IMG/VR virus record: IMGVR_UViG_3300014501_000063
Span: 1 to 25,988 of that record
DNA: 25,988 bases
Source of the DNA: a virus
Direction: 5' to 3' (one strand)
The notes under the pieces were generated by a model. The model saw nothing but the letters and a program-made list of their open reading frames with translations, searched no databases and was not told the DNA's origin. A program made the translations under genes and the position numbers. Shown here piece after piece: positions 5,885 to 13,438 of this stretch; the stretch's first letter is position 1; each line of letters begins with the position of its first letter.

Positions 5885-6271
5885 ATGTCGTCACGTACAT
5901 CGCGACCGTGTGCGCGCGCAGGTTGTCCGAATGTAGTGGCAAGTGGCTACTGCGATGCGTGTGAGGCGTTCTCGCCTGCACGAACTACAGAGCGCGCCCG
6001 GGGCAGCGCTGCTAAACGTGGATACGGTAGACCGTGGCAGCGCTATTCGCAAGGGCGACTGAAGCGCTTCCCTGACTGCGTTGACCCTGACGGGCAGCAT
6101 CATGGCGTGGTGATAGCTGCGACCTGCACGGATCACATAGTGCCGGCGGGGGTGGCTCCTGAGCGGTTCTGGGACAAGACGAACCACCAAAGTCTCTGCG
6201 ACTCATGTCACGGCTACAAGACGGCGACGGAGGATGGCGGATTCGGACGGGTGGGGGGTAGGGGGGGCTAA
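5885..6271 (+). CDS. HNH endonuclease
   Basis: 128 residues, ATG 8 bp after the previous gene. The N-terminus has a Cys-rich zinc-knuckle look (CARAGCPNVVASGYCDAC). The core reads CTDHIVPAG, then NHQSLCDSCHGYKT, giving the H-N-H residues and the CxxC pair that holds zinc in this family. In HK97-type phages the HNH protein encoded next to the terminase is needed with TerL for specific cutting at cos, and this gene sits directly in front of the terminase genes. Length is typical for the family. A role in cos cleavage is therefore likely, which also argues for cohesive-end packaging in this phage. Confidence 0.88.
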   Translation: MSSRTSRPCARAGCPNVVASGYCDACEAFSPARTTERARGSAAKRGYGRPWQRYSQGRLKRFPDCVDPDGQHHGVVIAATCTDHIVPAGVAPERFWDKTNHQSLCDSCHGYKTATEDGGFGRVGGRGG

Positions 6272-6476
6272 ATGTTTCAGAAGGATGGGGCCGTAGACCG
6301 ACATGGAAAGGCGCACGAACGTCCACAAAATCCAAGTTTTGGCCGAAAACAGAGCAAATCTGAGCATCTAGCCGTGTGAAATCAGGCATGGCCGCTGCCG
6401 GGCTTTGGAAAGGCTCTGCCGCTTCGGCAGCGCAGGGAAGGCTCGCAATCGAGGCTGAAGCGGCGAATCGAATCGT
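6272..6476 (+). other. Non-coding region before the terminase, possible cos site
   Basis: 205 bp between the HNH and small terminase genes without a convincing gene. It contains GTTTT / AAAAC around GGCCG (6336-6350) and CTGCCG / CGGCAG (6416-6430), two short inverted repeats. Position between HNH nuclease and TerS is where cos sites commonly lie in HK97-type phages. No T-tract follows the hairpins, so they are not clear terminators. Confidence 0.4.
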
Positions 6477-6899
6477 ATGGGGCGCAACCGCAAAATCACG
6501 GAGATCAACGAGCGGTCGGGGGCTTACAGGAAAAATCCGTCACGCGGCCGGGCGCGCTTCGGCGAGCCGGCGCGCGAGGAGCTCGTCGGCGACCCGCCAG
6601 CGAAGTGGCTCTCGGGCGCGGCCTTGACATCGGGCGGTGAGAGCGCGGAGAAATGTGCGATCTGGCATGAGCTTGCCGGCCACGCGGTTCGGCCGCTCAG
6701 GATCAATCACCGCATCGCGCTTGAGATGCTATGCGGCCTGGTCTACCGCATGCGCCACGGCTACGCGAAATGCGCGGAGCTCGCTCTGATCGTCCAAGTC
6801 AGCGGCAAGCTCGGCCTCGGAGACCTGGTCAACCAGTCCCGCCACGCAACCGGGAAAGCGCCGGTTCGGAGCGCGGATTGGGACGAGTATGTCGGCTAA
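6477..6899 (+). CDS. Terminase small subunit
   Basis: 140 residues, ATG 6477, directly followed by (and overlapping by 11 bp) the large terminase gene. The N-terminus is basic (MGRNRKITEINERSGAYRKN) and reads like the start of P27-family small terminases, with GRARFGEPAREE next. The rest is helical: a central WHELAGHAVRPLRINHRIALEML and a C-terminal LALIVQVSGKLGLGDLVNQ. The small subunit recognises the phage DNA end region and stimulates the large subunit. Identification relies on gene order, size and the N-terminal pattern. No single diagnostic residue is available. Confidence 0.75.
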   Translation: MGRNRKITEINERSGAYRKNPSRGRARFGEPAREELVGDPPAKWLSGAALTSGGESAEKCAIWHELAGHAVRPLRINHRIALEMLCGLVYRMRHGYAKCAELALIVQVSGKLGLGDLVNQSRHATGKAPVRSADWDEYVG

Positions 6900-8646
6900 G
6901 AAGAAGCTCTCAGCCGACAAACGCAAGCAGTTTCGGGCCTACGCCGCTGCCGCCAACGAGTACTGCCGCGCTGTTGTCGCCGGCGAGATTCGCGCCTGTA
7001 AGTGGGTGCGTCTGGCTTGTGCGCGCCATCTCGCGGATCTCGCGCGAAGCCGCACGGAGGAATTCAAGTACAAGTTCGATCCGATCCGCGCCGGCAAGGC
7101 CTGCGGCTTCATCGAGCGCTTTCCGCACGTCAAGGGGCATTGGGCCCAGAACGCGGAGCGGATCCGGCTCGGGCTCTGGCAGTGTTTTATTGTCTGTTCG
7201 ATCTTCGGCTGGGTCGACAAGGTTTCCGGCCTGCGCCGGTTTCGCCAGGCTGTCCTTTTGGTGCCACGGAAGAACGGCAAGACGGTTCTCGCCGCCGGCA
7301 TCGGGCTCTACATGTTCGTCGGCGACGGCGAGCCAGGCGCGGAAGTTTATACCGGCGCCGGCAATAAGAAGCAGGCGAAAGAGGTTTTCTCGCCCGCATC
7401 GAAGATGGCCAAGCGCGCCGAGGGTTTCAAGGATTGGTTTGGCATCGAGATCAATCTCGAATCGATGCAGCTGCCCGATGAGGGCTCGAAGTTTGAGATC
7501 GTGATCGGCACGCCTGGCGACGGACCGTCGCCGCATTGTTTCCTTCATGACGAGTTTCATGAGCAGCCCACCTGGGCGCAGTACGACACGGCAAGGACGG
7601 GCATGGGCGCGCGGCGGCAGCCGCTGCAGCTCGTCATCTCGACTGCTGGGATCGACATCGAGGGGCCCTGCTTCACGCTCCAGGAGGATCTGAAGAAGGT
7701 TCTTGACGGCACCTTTATTAACGATCGGCTGTTTGGCGTGGTTTACACCGTCGACGATCCGGACCGCCTGGTCGAGACGCCTGGCGGCCAGCTGCCCTAC
7801 TGGGCGACCATCGAAGCCGCGCAGGAGGTAAACCCGAATTACGGGGTCAGTGTCCTCGCCGACTACATCGAGGCGGAACTCAAGGAGGCAATTCAGCGGC
7901 CAGCGCGCCAGAACGCTTACAAGTGCAAGAACCTCAACATCTGGACCAACGCGCGCAACCCGTGGATGAACATGATTGCCTGGAAGGCCTGCGCGGATCA
8001 TTCTCTCTCGATGGAGGAGTTCCTGCAGTATCGCTGCTTCCAGGGCCTTGACCTGGGCGCGCGGATCGACCTCACCTCGCGCTGCCGCCTGTTTGTGAAG
8101 TGGCAGGGCGACCAGCGGCACTATTACGCGTTTGGCACGCATTACGTTCCCCGCGATCGCGCTAACGATGGCGAGCATCAGCATTACGAGCGCTGGATCA
8201 AAGAACATCGCATCGTCGACCACGAAGGCGCGGAAATTCAACTGGCTTTTGTGCAGAAAGAAATCGAAGCGGAGCTGCCGCAGTTCTCAGACGTGGTTCT
8301 GGCCTTCGACCAACACCAGGCCATGCAGATGCAGCAAGAGTTAAGGCTAAGGCTCGGCGACGCTAAAGTGCTCGATGTGCCTCAGACCTGGAAGTACCTC
8401 GATCCCGCCATGAAGGAGATCGAGGCCGCCGTTCTTTCCGGCCGCTTTCACTACGACGGCGATCCGGTACTGACCTGGGCTGTCGGCAACGTATTCGTTA
8501 AGCCGGACGCCAACGAGAACATTTTCCCGCGCAAGGAAGATCGACCCAACATCAAGATCGATCCAGCTAGCGCGCTCTTTAACGCCATGTACCTGGCGCT
8601 GTCTGCGGGCCCGCAGCAGAGCCCCAACGAAATGTTCTTCGTGTAG
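6889..8646 (+). CDS. Terminase large subunit (packaging ATPase and nuclease)
   Basis: 585 residues, ATG 6889. The ATPase half has a Walker A-type VPRKNGKT at 125-132, characteristic of the Terminase_1/HK97-like group, and a Walker B-type CFLHDE at 217-222. The C-terminal nuclease half has Asp388 in QGLDLGA, Asp474 in VLAFDQ and Asp558 in IKIDPA, which fit the acidic metal-binding triad of the RNase H-like fold. The protein docks on the portal, cuts concatemeric DNA and pumps it into the prohead using ATP. Full length for the family. The stop overlaps the portal gene's ribosome-binding site (AGGAGA, 8645-8650). Confidence 0.95.
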   Translation: MSAKKKLSADKRKQFRAYAAAANEYCRAVVAGEIRACKWVRLACARHLADLARSRTEEFKYKFDPIRAGKACGFIERFPHVKGHWAQNAERIRLGLWQCFIVCSIFGWVDKVSGLRRFRQAVLLVPRKNGKTVLAAGIGLYMFVGDGEPGAEVYTGAGNKKQAKEVFSPASKMAKRAEGFKDWFGIEINLESMQLPDEGSKFEIVIGTPGDGPSPHCFLHDEFHEQPTWAQYDTARTGMGARRQPLQLVISTAGIDIEGPCFTLQEDLKKVLDGTFINDRLFGVVYTVDDPDRLVETPGGQLPYWATIEAAQEVNPNYGVSVLADYIEAELKEAIQRPARQNAYKCKNLNIWTNARNPWMNMIAWKACADHSLSMEEFLQYRCFQGLDLGARIDLTSRCRLFVKWQGDQRHYYAFGTHYVPRDRANDGEHQHYERWIKEHRIVDHEGAEIQLAFVQKEIEAELPQFSDVVLAFDQHQAMQMQQELRLRLGDAKVLDVPQTWKYLDPAMKEIEAAVLSGRFHYDGDPVLTWAVGNVFVKPDANENIFPRKEDRPNIKIDPASALFNAMYLALSAGPQQSPNEMFFV

Positions 8647-8653
8647 GAGATCC

Positions 8654-10390
8654 ATGGGAAAGCTTGCCGAACTGTTCGGCCGCGGGCGCGGATCGGCGCC
8701 GAATGAGGCGCGAACCAGCCTGGAAAACCCGTCAGTTCCGCTCTCTCTGGCGTCGTTTCTGGGGTGGTTGGGAGCCGGCGAGCCGACAGCATCGGGCGAA
8801 ATCGTCAACGTCCAGACCGCTCTTCAGGTCACGGACTTCTACATCGGAGTGCGCTACCTCGCGCAGGCGATCTCTTCGCTGCCTCTGGTCATCTACGAGG
8901 TCAAGGCGGATGGCAGTAAAGAGCGCGTGGACCACGATCTGACCTGGCTGATTGCCACCGAGCCGAATGACGAGATGTCGGCGCCCTCGTTCTGGGAATC
9001 GCAGATCGGCGCCATGGCCTGCGCCGGTAACAGCTATGCGGAGATTATCCGCGACTTCGGCGGCCGGTGTCGCGGCCTGTATCCGCTTTCGCCTGGCGTC
9101 ACTGAGCCGCGCCGCAACAATAAGACTGGGGTTCTTGAGTATGTGACCAGGGCTGGCATGGAGTCCGGCCGCGAGCGCGTCATTCAAAAAGAGGACATGA
9201 TTCACTGCCCTCTGTTCTCCTTCGACGGGCTCAAGGGATTTTCGCCGGTTACTATGGCCCGCCAGACGTTGGGCCTGGCTCGGGCGTCGGAAAAATTCGG
9301 CGCTCGATTCTTCGGCAACGGCGCGGTGCCGCTGCAGATGTTGACTCCCGAGGCGGGGAATATCGTCACCCCGACGCAGGCCGCCTCGATCAAGGAATCT
9401 TTCGAGCGCAGTTTTGGCGGCGAGAATGCGCTGCGCACGGCCGTCCTTACCGGAGCCTGGAAGCTGCAGGCGATGGGGCTCTCTCCGGAAGACTGCCAGT
9501 TCATTCTTACGCAGCAATTCACGCGCTCGCGGATTGCGGGGCTGCTTGGACTTCCGCCTCACGTTCTGGGCGACACCACGCGGCTCAGCAATAATAACCA
9601 CGAGAACCAGACGCTGCAGCTGGTCACTGACACCTTCCGGCCGTACTGTAATCGCATTGAGAAGGAGTTGCTGCGCAAGCTGATGCCGCGCACGGGCCCC
9701 AAGGCCTACAGCTACATCGTCGAGTTCGATTTCACGGAGCGGCAGCGCGGCGATTTCGTTACCACACAGCAGGGCTTCGCACTCGGCCGGCAGTGGGGCT
9801 GGCTAAGCGCCAACGACGTGCGCCGCGCCCTGGGCATGAATCCCGGCGGTGCGGAGCTTGACATCTTTCTTTCGCCACTCAATATGCTCGACGCGAAACA
9901 GGTTCTCAATCCGCCCGAGGATCCACCGAAGGGCACAGGCGATCCGCTTGACGATGGCCAGGGCGCGGATCCGGCCTCTGACCCGGAGCCTGATGCGAAC
10001 GAGCGCACTGTTCTGGCTCGCTACGTTGCGCGCTACGGCAAACAGTTCGTCGACGCCTTCCACCGCGCAGGTTCCGACCTCGCAAAGCTCGCCGCCGAGC
10101 TTGGCCCGGTGGTTATATCGATTGCCGACGGCGCCATCCACGCGGATCCGTTCGGCGTCCGGGATGACGGCGCCGCGGCCGCGATCTCTGGCGAAGTGGT
10201 TGGCGCAGTGATTCGCAGGCTCAAGAAGCGCGGCGCGGCCTGGGTCTTTTCGGAGCAGCTCTGCCGCGATGAATTCCGGCGCGTAATTCGCGCCGTCCAC
10301 ATCCAATCCGCGCGCCAGAATGCGGTCACGATCGCGGTGCTCGAGCTCGCCGAGCCAGAAACCGAAGAGGAGGAAGTGCATGTCGATTGA
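8654..10390 (+). CDS. Portal protein, HK97-like, with C-terminal extension
   Basis: 578 residues, ATG preceded by AGGAGA. The first about 415 residues follow the HK97-type portal family: VTDFYIGVRYLAQAISSLPL near the N-terminus, FWESQIGAMACAGNSYAEI, FTRSRIAGLLGLPPHVLGD and the NPGGAELDIFLSPLNML end of the core. HK97 portals are about 420 residues. Here a Pro/Asp-rich linker (about 417-455) leads to an extra helical domain (about 456-578, YVARYGKQFVDAFHRAG ... QSARQNAVTIAVLELAEPE). The portal forms the dodecameric ring at one capsid vertex for DNA passage and tail attachment. The extension may contact the head interior or protease. Its end overlaps the protease gene by 11 bp. Confidence 0.93.
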   Translation: MGKLAELFGRGRGSAPNEARTSLENPSVPLSLASFLGWLGAGEPTASGEIVNVQTALQVTDFYIGVRYLAQAISSLPLVIYEVKADGSKERVDHDLTWLIATEPNDEMSAPSFWESQIGAMACAGNSYAEIIRDFGGRCRGLYPLSPGVTEPRRNNKTGVLEYVTRAGMESGRERVIQKEDMIHCPLFSFDGLKGFSPVTMARQTLGLARASEKFGARFFGNGAVPLQMLTPEAGNIVTPTQAASIKESFERSFGGENALRTAVLTGAWKLQAMGLSPEDCQFILTQQFTRSRIAGLLGLPPHVLGDTTRLSNNNHENQTLQLVTDTFRPYCNRIEKELLRKLMPRTGPKAYSYIVEFDFTERQRGDFVTTQQGFALGRQWGWLSANDVRRALGMNPGGAELDIFLSPLNMLDAKQVLNPPEDPPKGTGDPLDDGQGADPASDPEPDANERTVLARYVARYGKQFVDAFHRAGSDLAKLAAELGPVVISIADGAIHADPFGVRDDGAAAAISGEVVGAVIRRLKKRGAAWVFSEQLCRDEFRRVIRAVHIQSARQNAVTIAVLELAEPETEEEEVHVD

Positions 10391-11144
10391 ACGCCGTTTT
10401 ATCAAGGGTGCCAGCATCCAGGCCAGGTCCGGAGAAAAGCCGGGCATCGCCGGGATCGGCGTGGTTTACGACCAGGTCTATGACAATGGATGGTTCCTGG
10501 AGATCGTCAAGCCCGGAGCCTGCGCCCGCGTCCTCAGTGAGAATCAGGATGTGCGCTGCCTGTTTAATCACGACACGAATCAGCTTCTCGGGCGCACCAA
10601 GTCTGGCACGCTCCGGCTGCAGGATTCGGCTGCTGGATTCAGCTTCGACTGCGATACGGATCCTAACACCGGCCCGGGCCGCGATGTGTCCGCCATGATC
10701 AATCGCGGCGACATCGACGGCTGCAGCTTCAGCTTCAATGTCCGCAAAGACACCTGGTCCGATGAGTACGATGCGGCCGGCCATTACGTCTCGACGACGC
10801 GCTCGATCGACGACATCGACATGTTCGACATCGGCCCGGTTACTTTCCCGGCCTACACGCAAACTAGCGTGGGCGCGCGCAGCGCCTGGCCTGAGGGCAT
10901 TTCTGCCGAGCGCCGCTGCCACATTGAAGAGATGCGCCAGGCGTCCGCCATCGCGCCGCCGGGTGCGCCTCGCGCCGACAGCAAGTGTTTGTGCGATTGC
11001 GACGCATGCATGAATGGTGACTGCGAGAACTGCGGTCCTGACGTATGCGACGACACGGTCAATTGCATGTGTGCTGAGGCTGATCGCGCTCTCGCGCTCC
11101 GTGCCCGCGCTTACGTCAAGCCTGGGCCTCGGCTCGTCGCCTAG
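10380..11144 (+). CDS. Prohead protease (HK97 gp4-like, S78) with Cys-rich tail
   Basis: 254 residues, starting at ATG 10380 within the end of the portal gene. An in-frame reading from 10320 is not preferred. The core carries the family's His in FNHD (His64), Ser in GCSFSF (Ser116) and the strand MFDIGPVTFPAY, whose Asp150 stands where family members often have Glu. This protease cleaves the delta domain from the capsid protein in the prohead and then itself. After about residue 195 there is a tail with nine cysteines in residues 203-231 (pattern CLCDCDAC ... CENC ... C ... CMC), followed by a basic end. The tail might bind metal or form a scaffold. Similar acidic Cys-rich tails occur on some phage prohead proteases, but their role is not established. 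Confidence 0.9.
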   Translation: MSIERRFIKGASIQARSGEKPGIAGIGVVYDQVYDNGWFLEIVKPGACARVLSENQDVRCLFNHDTNQLLGRTKSGTLRLQDSAAGFSFDCDTDPNTGPGRDVSAMINRGDIDGCSFSFNVRKDTWSDEYDAAGHYVSTTRSIDDIDMFDIGPVTFPAYTQTSVGARSAWPEGISAERRCHIEEMRQASAIAPPGAPRADSKCLCDCDACMNGDCENCGPDVCDDTVNCMCAEADRALALRARAYVKPGPRLVA

Positions 11145-11281
11145 ATCGAATTTAAATTTCGTCCGCGCGGCCCAGAGCCGCTGCCTTCAATGGTGATCGG
11201 ACAGCCACGTCCTCATGCGAACGGCCGCGCCGCCAGCATGTCAACCGCAATCTGGTCGCTGATTGCTGACCACTGAACCCC

Positions 11282-11301
11282 GTTTTGCGAAGGAGCAAAA
11301 C
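11282..11301 (+). promoter_or_regulatory. Hairpin presenting the capsid gene's Shine-Dalgarno in its loop
   Basis: GTTTTGC (11282-11288) pairs perfectly with GCAAAAC (11295-11301), leaving a six-base loop GAAGGA, so most of the AAGGAG ribosome site (11290-11295) is in the loop and the ATG follows 1 base after the stem. This would hold the site in a fixed exposed position and could tune the high expression needed for the capsid protein. The rest of the 158-bp gap (11145-11302) shows an AT palindrome (AATTTAAATT, near 11149-11158) and no gene. Confidence 0.55.
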
Positions 11302-11302
11302 C

Positions 11303-12637
11303 ATGACCAAGCAGGAATTTCAACTGAAGCGCGGCCAGGTCGGTACCGAGGCCAGCCGCCTGGCGCAGCAAGCCAGCGAGCTCGTCTCGAAGTCCGGCCG
11401 CACCAAGGACGAAACCGCACGCGCCAAGGAGCTCCGCTCCCAGGCTACCGCGATGTTTGACGAAGCGGACGACATCTCCGAGCAGATCATTGCGCTCGAA
11501 CGTGGCGAGAAGTTTGAATCCGAACAGCGCGCCATCGTGCCCGCGCCCCGCCCCAAGCCGGGCCAGGAAGAGTCTGGCGTTCGCGCTGCCGGCGACAAGC
11601 TTCTCACCAACGCTGTCGAGGTCTATCTTCGCTTCGGCGACAGCGGCGTTGTCAGCATGTGTTCGCCGGAAGAGCGCGCAGCCTTTGCCCGCGGCCGCCG
11701 CGACACGCCCGCACGGGCCATCGTGATCGGCGGCGAGCGCCGCGACATCACTGAGGCCGGCACTGGCTCCTACATCGTGCCTCAGGAGTTCTATCCCGAA
11801 CTGGTCTCAGGCCAGAAGTTCGTCGGCCAGCTCACCGGCAGCGTCCGCAAAAAGGTCACCGCCGGCAATGGCGCGCCCATGAAGATCGGGCTCGAGAACG
11901 ACACTGCCAACACGATCGTGGTGATGGCCGAGAATACCGACGTCACCGAAACGGATCCCACGTTGAGCGGCTTCGTGGGATCGACCGACACGCTGGCCAC
12001 GCTGATTCTGATCTCGAAGCAGGAACTCGCCGACTCGGCCTTCCCGCTGGCGCAGATCTTCCGCGATCGGCTCACCAAGCGCTACGCCCGCGGCCTTGAG
12101 AACTTCATCGCCAACGGCGACGGCGCGAATATCGCGAGCATCCTGACCGCGCCGTTTGGTGGTTCAGAGGGTTCTACCTTTGGGACGGACACCTATTACA
12201 TCACGGCCACCAACGCGGGGCCTGGCTACCTGGACTTCAACATAGCTGAGGGTTTGCTCGATCCCATCTACGAAGAGAATGCGGCCTGGTACATGCATAA
12301 GTCGACACGCGTCTACGTGGCCGGCCTGCTCGATACCTTGAACCGCCCGCTCTTCCAGCCCAACCCGCAGAGCGGCATGCTGGATCAGATCCTCGGTTAT
12401 CCCATCAAGCTCTCGGCGTACATGCCGATCGGCACCACGGCCAGCGCGCAGGGCGTTCTTTTCGGCGACGCCGAAGAGGGCTACCTGCTCCGCACCGACG
12501 GCGACCTGGTTGTGCAGCGGCTCGACGAGCGCTTCGCCACCAAGCTGATGGTCGGCTTCCTGGCCTACACCCGCTCCGGCGGCTATGCCACCAACCCTGG
12601 CACAAACCCGCTGGTCGGCCTGCAGACGCACAGCTAA
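11303..12637 (+). CDS. Major capsid protein, HK97 fold
   Basis: 444 residues from ATG 11303 with a strong AAGGAG. An in-frame TTG at 11285 would include the Shine-Dalgarno and is rejected. The N-terminal about 80 residues are a charged coiled coil (QLKRGQVGTEASRLAQQA, RAKELRSQATAMFDEADD), the expected delta/scaffold domain removed by the protease. Then come the HK97-fold segments: ITEAGTGSYIVPQEFYPELV for the N-arm region, LATLILISKQELADSAFPLA, and FIANGDGANIASIL for the spine and P-domain. The end has the A-domain-like VVQRLDERFATKLMVGFLAYTRSGG. It assembles into the icosahedral shell. Length fits an uncleaved precursor of the family. Confidence 0.93.
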   Translation: MTKQEFQLKRGQVGTEASRLAQQASELVSKSGRTKDETARAKELRSQATAMFDEADDISEQIIALERGEKFESEQRAIVPAPRPKPGQEESGVRAAGDKLLTNAVEVYLRFGDSGVVSMCSPEERAAFARGRRDTPARAIVIGGERRDITEAGTGSYIVPQEFYPELVSGQKFVGQLTGSVRKKVTAGNGAPMKIGLENDTANTIVVMAENTDVTETDPTLSGFVGSTDTLATLILISKQELADSAFPLAQIFRDRLTKRYARGLENFIANGDGANIASILTAPFGGSEGSTFGTDTYYITATNAGPGYLDFNIAEGLLDPIYEENAAWYMHKSTRVYVAGLLDTLNRPLFQPNPQSGMLDQILGYPIKLSAYMPIGTTASAQGVLFGDAEEGYLLRTDGDLVVQRLDERFATKLMVGFLAYTRSGGYATNPGTNPLVGLQTHS

Positions 12638-12654
12638 GCCTCTGGGTTTGATGC

Positions 12655-12688
12655 GCCGCCGCCTGCGCCAGGTGCGTCAGGCGGCGGC
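12655..12688 (+). other. Strong hairpin after the capsid gene
   Basis: GCCGCCGCCTG (12655-12665) and CAGGCGGCGGC (12678-12688) form an 11-bp perfect stem that can extend by three pairs inside (CGC / GCG with one bulged T). There is no T-run, so full termination is not expected. Partial attenuation or protection of the capsid mRNA 3' end is more likely. Confidence 0.55.
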
Positions 12689-12727
12689 CAGACTTCAACC
12701 GATTTCCGCTCTCGAAAGGAGCTTTGA

Positions 12728-13180
12728 ATGGCACACACTCTCGTACTTGCCAACTCCGGCGCAGTGGTTCCCACCACCGGGGCACCGGACTACGGCGGCG
12801 GCGCAACTGACTTTGCGCTGCTCTGCCTGGCGCTGGCTGCGCTCGATGCCTGCGTCAAGAACGTCGCTCCGCAGCATCTTACCGCTGCCGGCGCTGTATC
12901 CATCAAGCCGGGCAACGTCTTCCTCAATACCGGGACCGCCGGCGCGTTCACTCTCGCGCTACCCACCGCCGGCTCTGTCGCTTCCGGTGGCAATGACGGC
13001 CAGGAGATGGCGTTCTTTGCCGAGGATGCCGAGGCTTACACCCTCACCACGCCGACCAGCGGCTATAACGATGCGCACCACATCGCCACCTTCGGCGGTG
13101 CGGCTGGCGATTCCATCACAGTCGTGGCTTACAACGGCTTCTGGTGGGTCAAGTCGCTCAACGCTGTCGTCATCTCGTAA
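12728..13180 (+). CDS. Putative head decoration or minor virion protein
   Basis: 150 residues, ATG with AAGGAG at 12716-12721, one of the best ribosome sites in the window. The protein is rich in Gly, Ala and Thr with short beta-type segments (GAVSIKPGNVFLNTGTAGAF, LALPTAGSVASGG, EAYTLTTPTSGYN, GDSITVVAYNGFWWVKSL), like trimeric surface or fibre-type virion proteins. Decoration proteins commonly sit directly after the capsid gene and need high expression. The strong ribosome site and the terminator directly behind (13199-13228) fit that. The family is not recognised, so decoration is inferred from position, composition and expression signals. Confidence 0.65.
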   Translation: MAHTLVLANSGAVVPTTGAPDYGGGATDFALLCLALAALDACVKNVAPQHLTAAGAVSIKPGNVFLNTGTAGAFTLALPTAGSVASGGNDGQEMAFFAEDAEAYTLTTPTSGYNDAHHIATFGGAAGDSITVVAYNGFWWVKSLNAVVIS

Positions 13181-13198
13181 CTGTTTCCATTTGCCTCC

Positions 13199-13228
13199 CA
13201 GGGCGGCCAGTCCGGCGCCCTGTTTTTT
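13199..13228 (+). terminator. Rho-independent terminator after the decoration gene
   Basis: CAGGGCG (13199-13205) pairs with CGCCCTG (13216-13222), with a 10-base loop, followed at once by six T (13223-13228). It ends the capsid-decoration unit. The 11 bases just before the stem (CATTTGCCTCC, 13188-13198) are repeated exactly before the second terminator at 15596. Confidence 0.85.
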
Positions 13229-13252
13229 CTCTCATATTCCTCAAGGATCTCA

Positions 13253-13438
13253 ATGAAGATCGCAACCGTCATCGCCGCCGACCGCATCCGCCCTGCCGGC
13301 GTGCATCGCCCCACCGCGCCTGGTGAGGTTCTCTATGTTCAAGCCGCGCAGGCTCGCGAGTTCGTCAAGCTTGGCCTGGCGATCCCGGCGAAGCGCGCGC
13401 CCGAATTTGCTGTGCGCGTACCGAAAGAGGCTCGCTAG
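13253..13438 (+). CDS. Small head-region protein, unknown
   Basis: 61 residues, ATG with AAGGA at 13242-13246, stop directly adjacent to the next ATG (13439). It has a short beta-type start (MKIATVIAADRI), a segment TAPGEVLYVQAAQAREFVKLGLAIPA resembling small phage head-region proteins with a residues-to-helix fold, and a basic end. Such short ORFs between capsid and connector genes are common in siphoviruses and often of unknown role. It is the first gene after the terminator, so it probably depends on read-through or its own weak promoter. No function can be given. Confidence 0.65.
   Translation: MKIATVIAADRIRPAGVHRPTAPGEVLYVQAAQAREFVKLGLAIPAKRAPEFAVRVPKEAR

Noticed and set aside
5109-5981. 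Minus-strand open frame of 290 codons opposite the lysis genes
   Set aside because: It is Arg/His/Leu-rich, runs across several + strand genes with good overlaps and motifs, and has no ribosome site.
6416-6430. Terminator before the small terminase
   Set aside because: A CTGCCG/CGGCAG hairpin is present but has only a 3-base loop and no T-run.
6376-6627. GTG-start frame across the small terminase start
   Set aside because: It is Ser/Arg/Ala-rich, overlaps the terminase gene in another frame for 150 bp, and has no ribosome site.
6910-8241. Long minus-strand open frame (443 codons) opposite the large terminase
   Set aside because: High-GC coding DNA leaves long antisense frames open. The + strand carries complete Walker A/B and nuclease motifs, and the antisense protein shows no family.
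8732-9601. Minus-strand frame opposite the portal gene
   Set aside because: It is a shadow of the portal gene, which matches its family over the same region.
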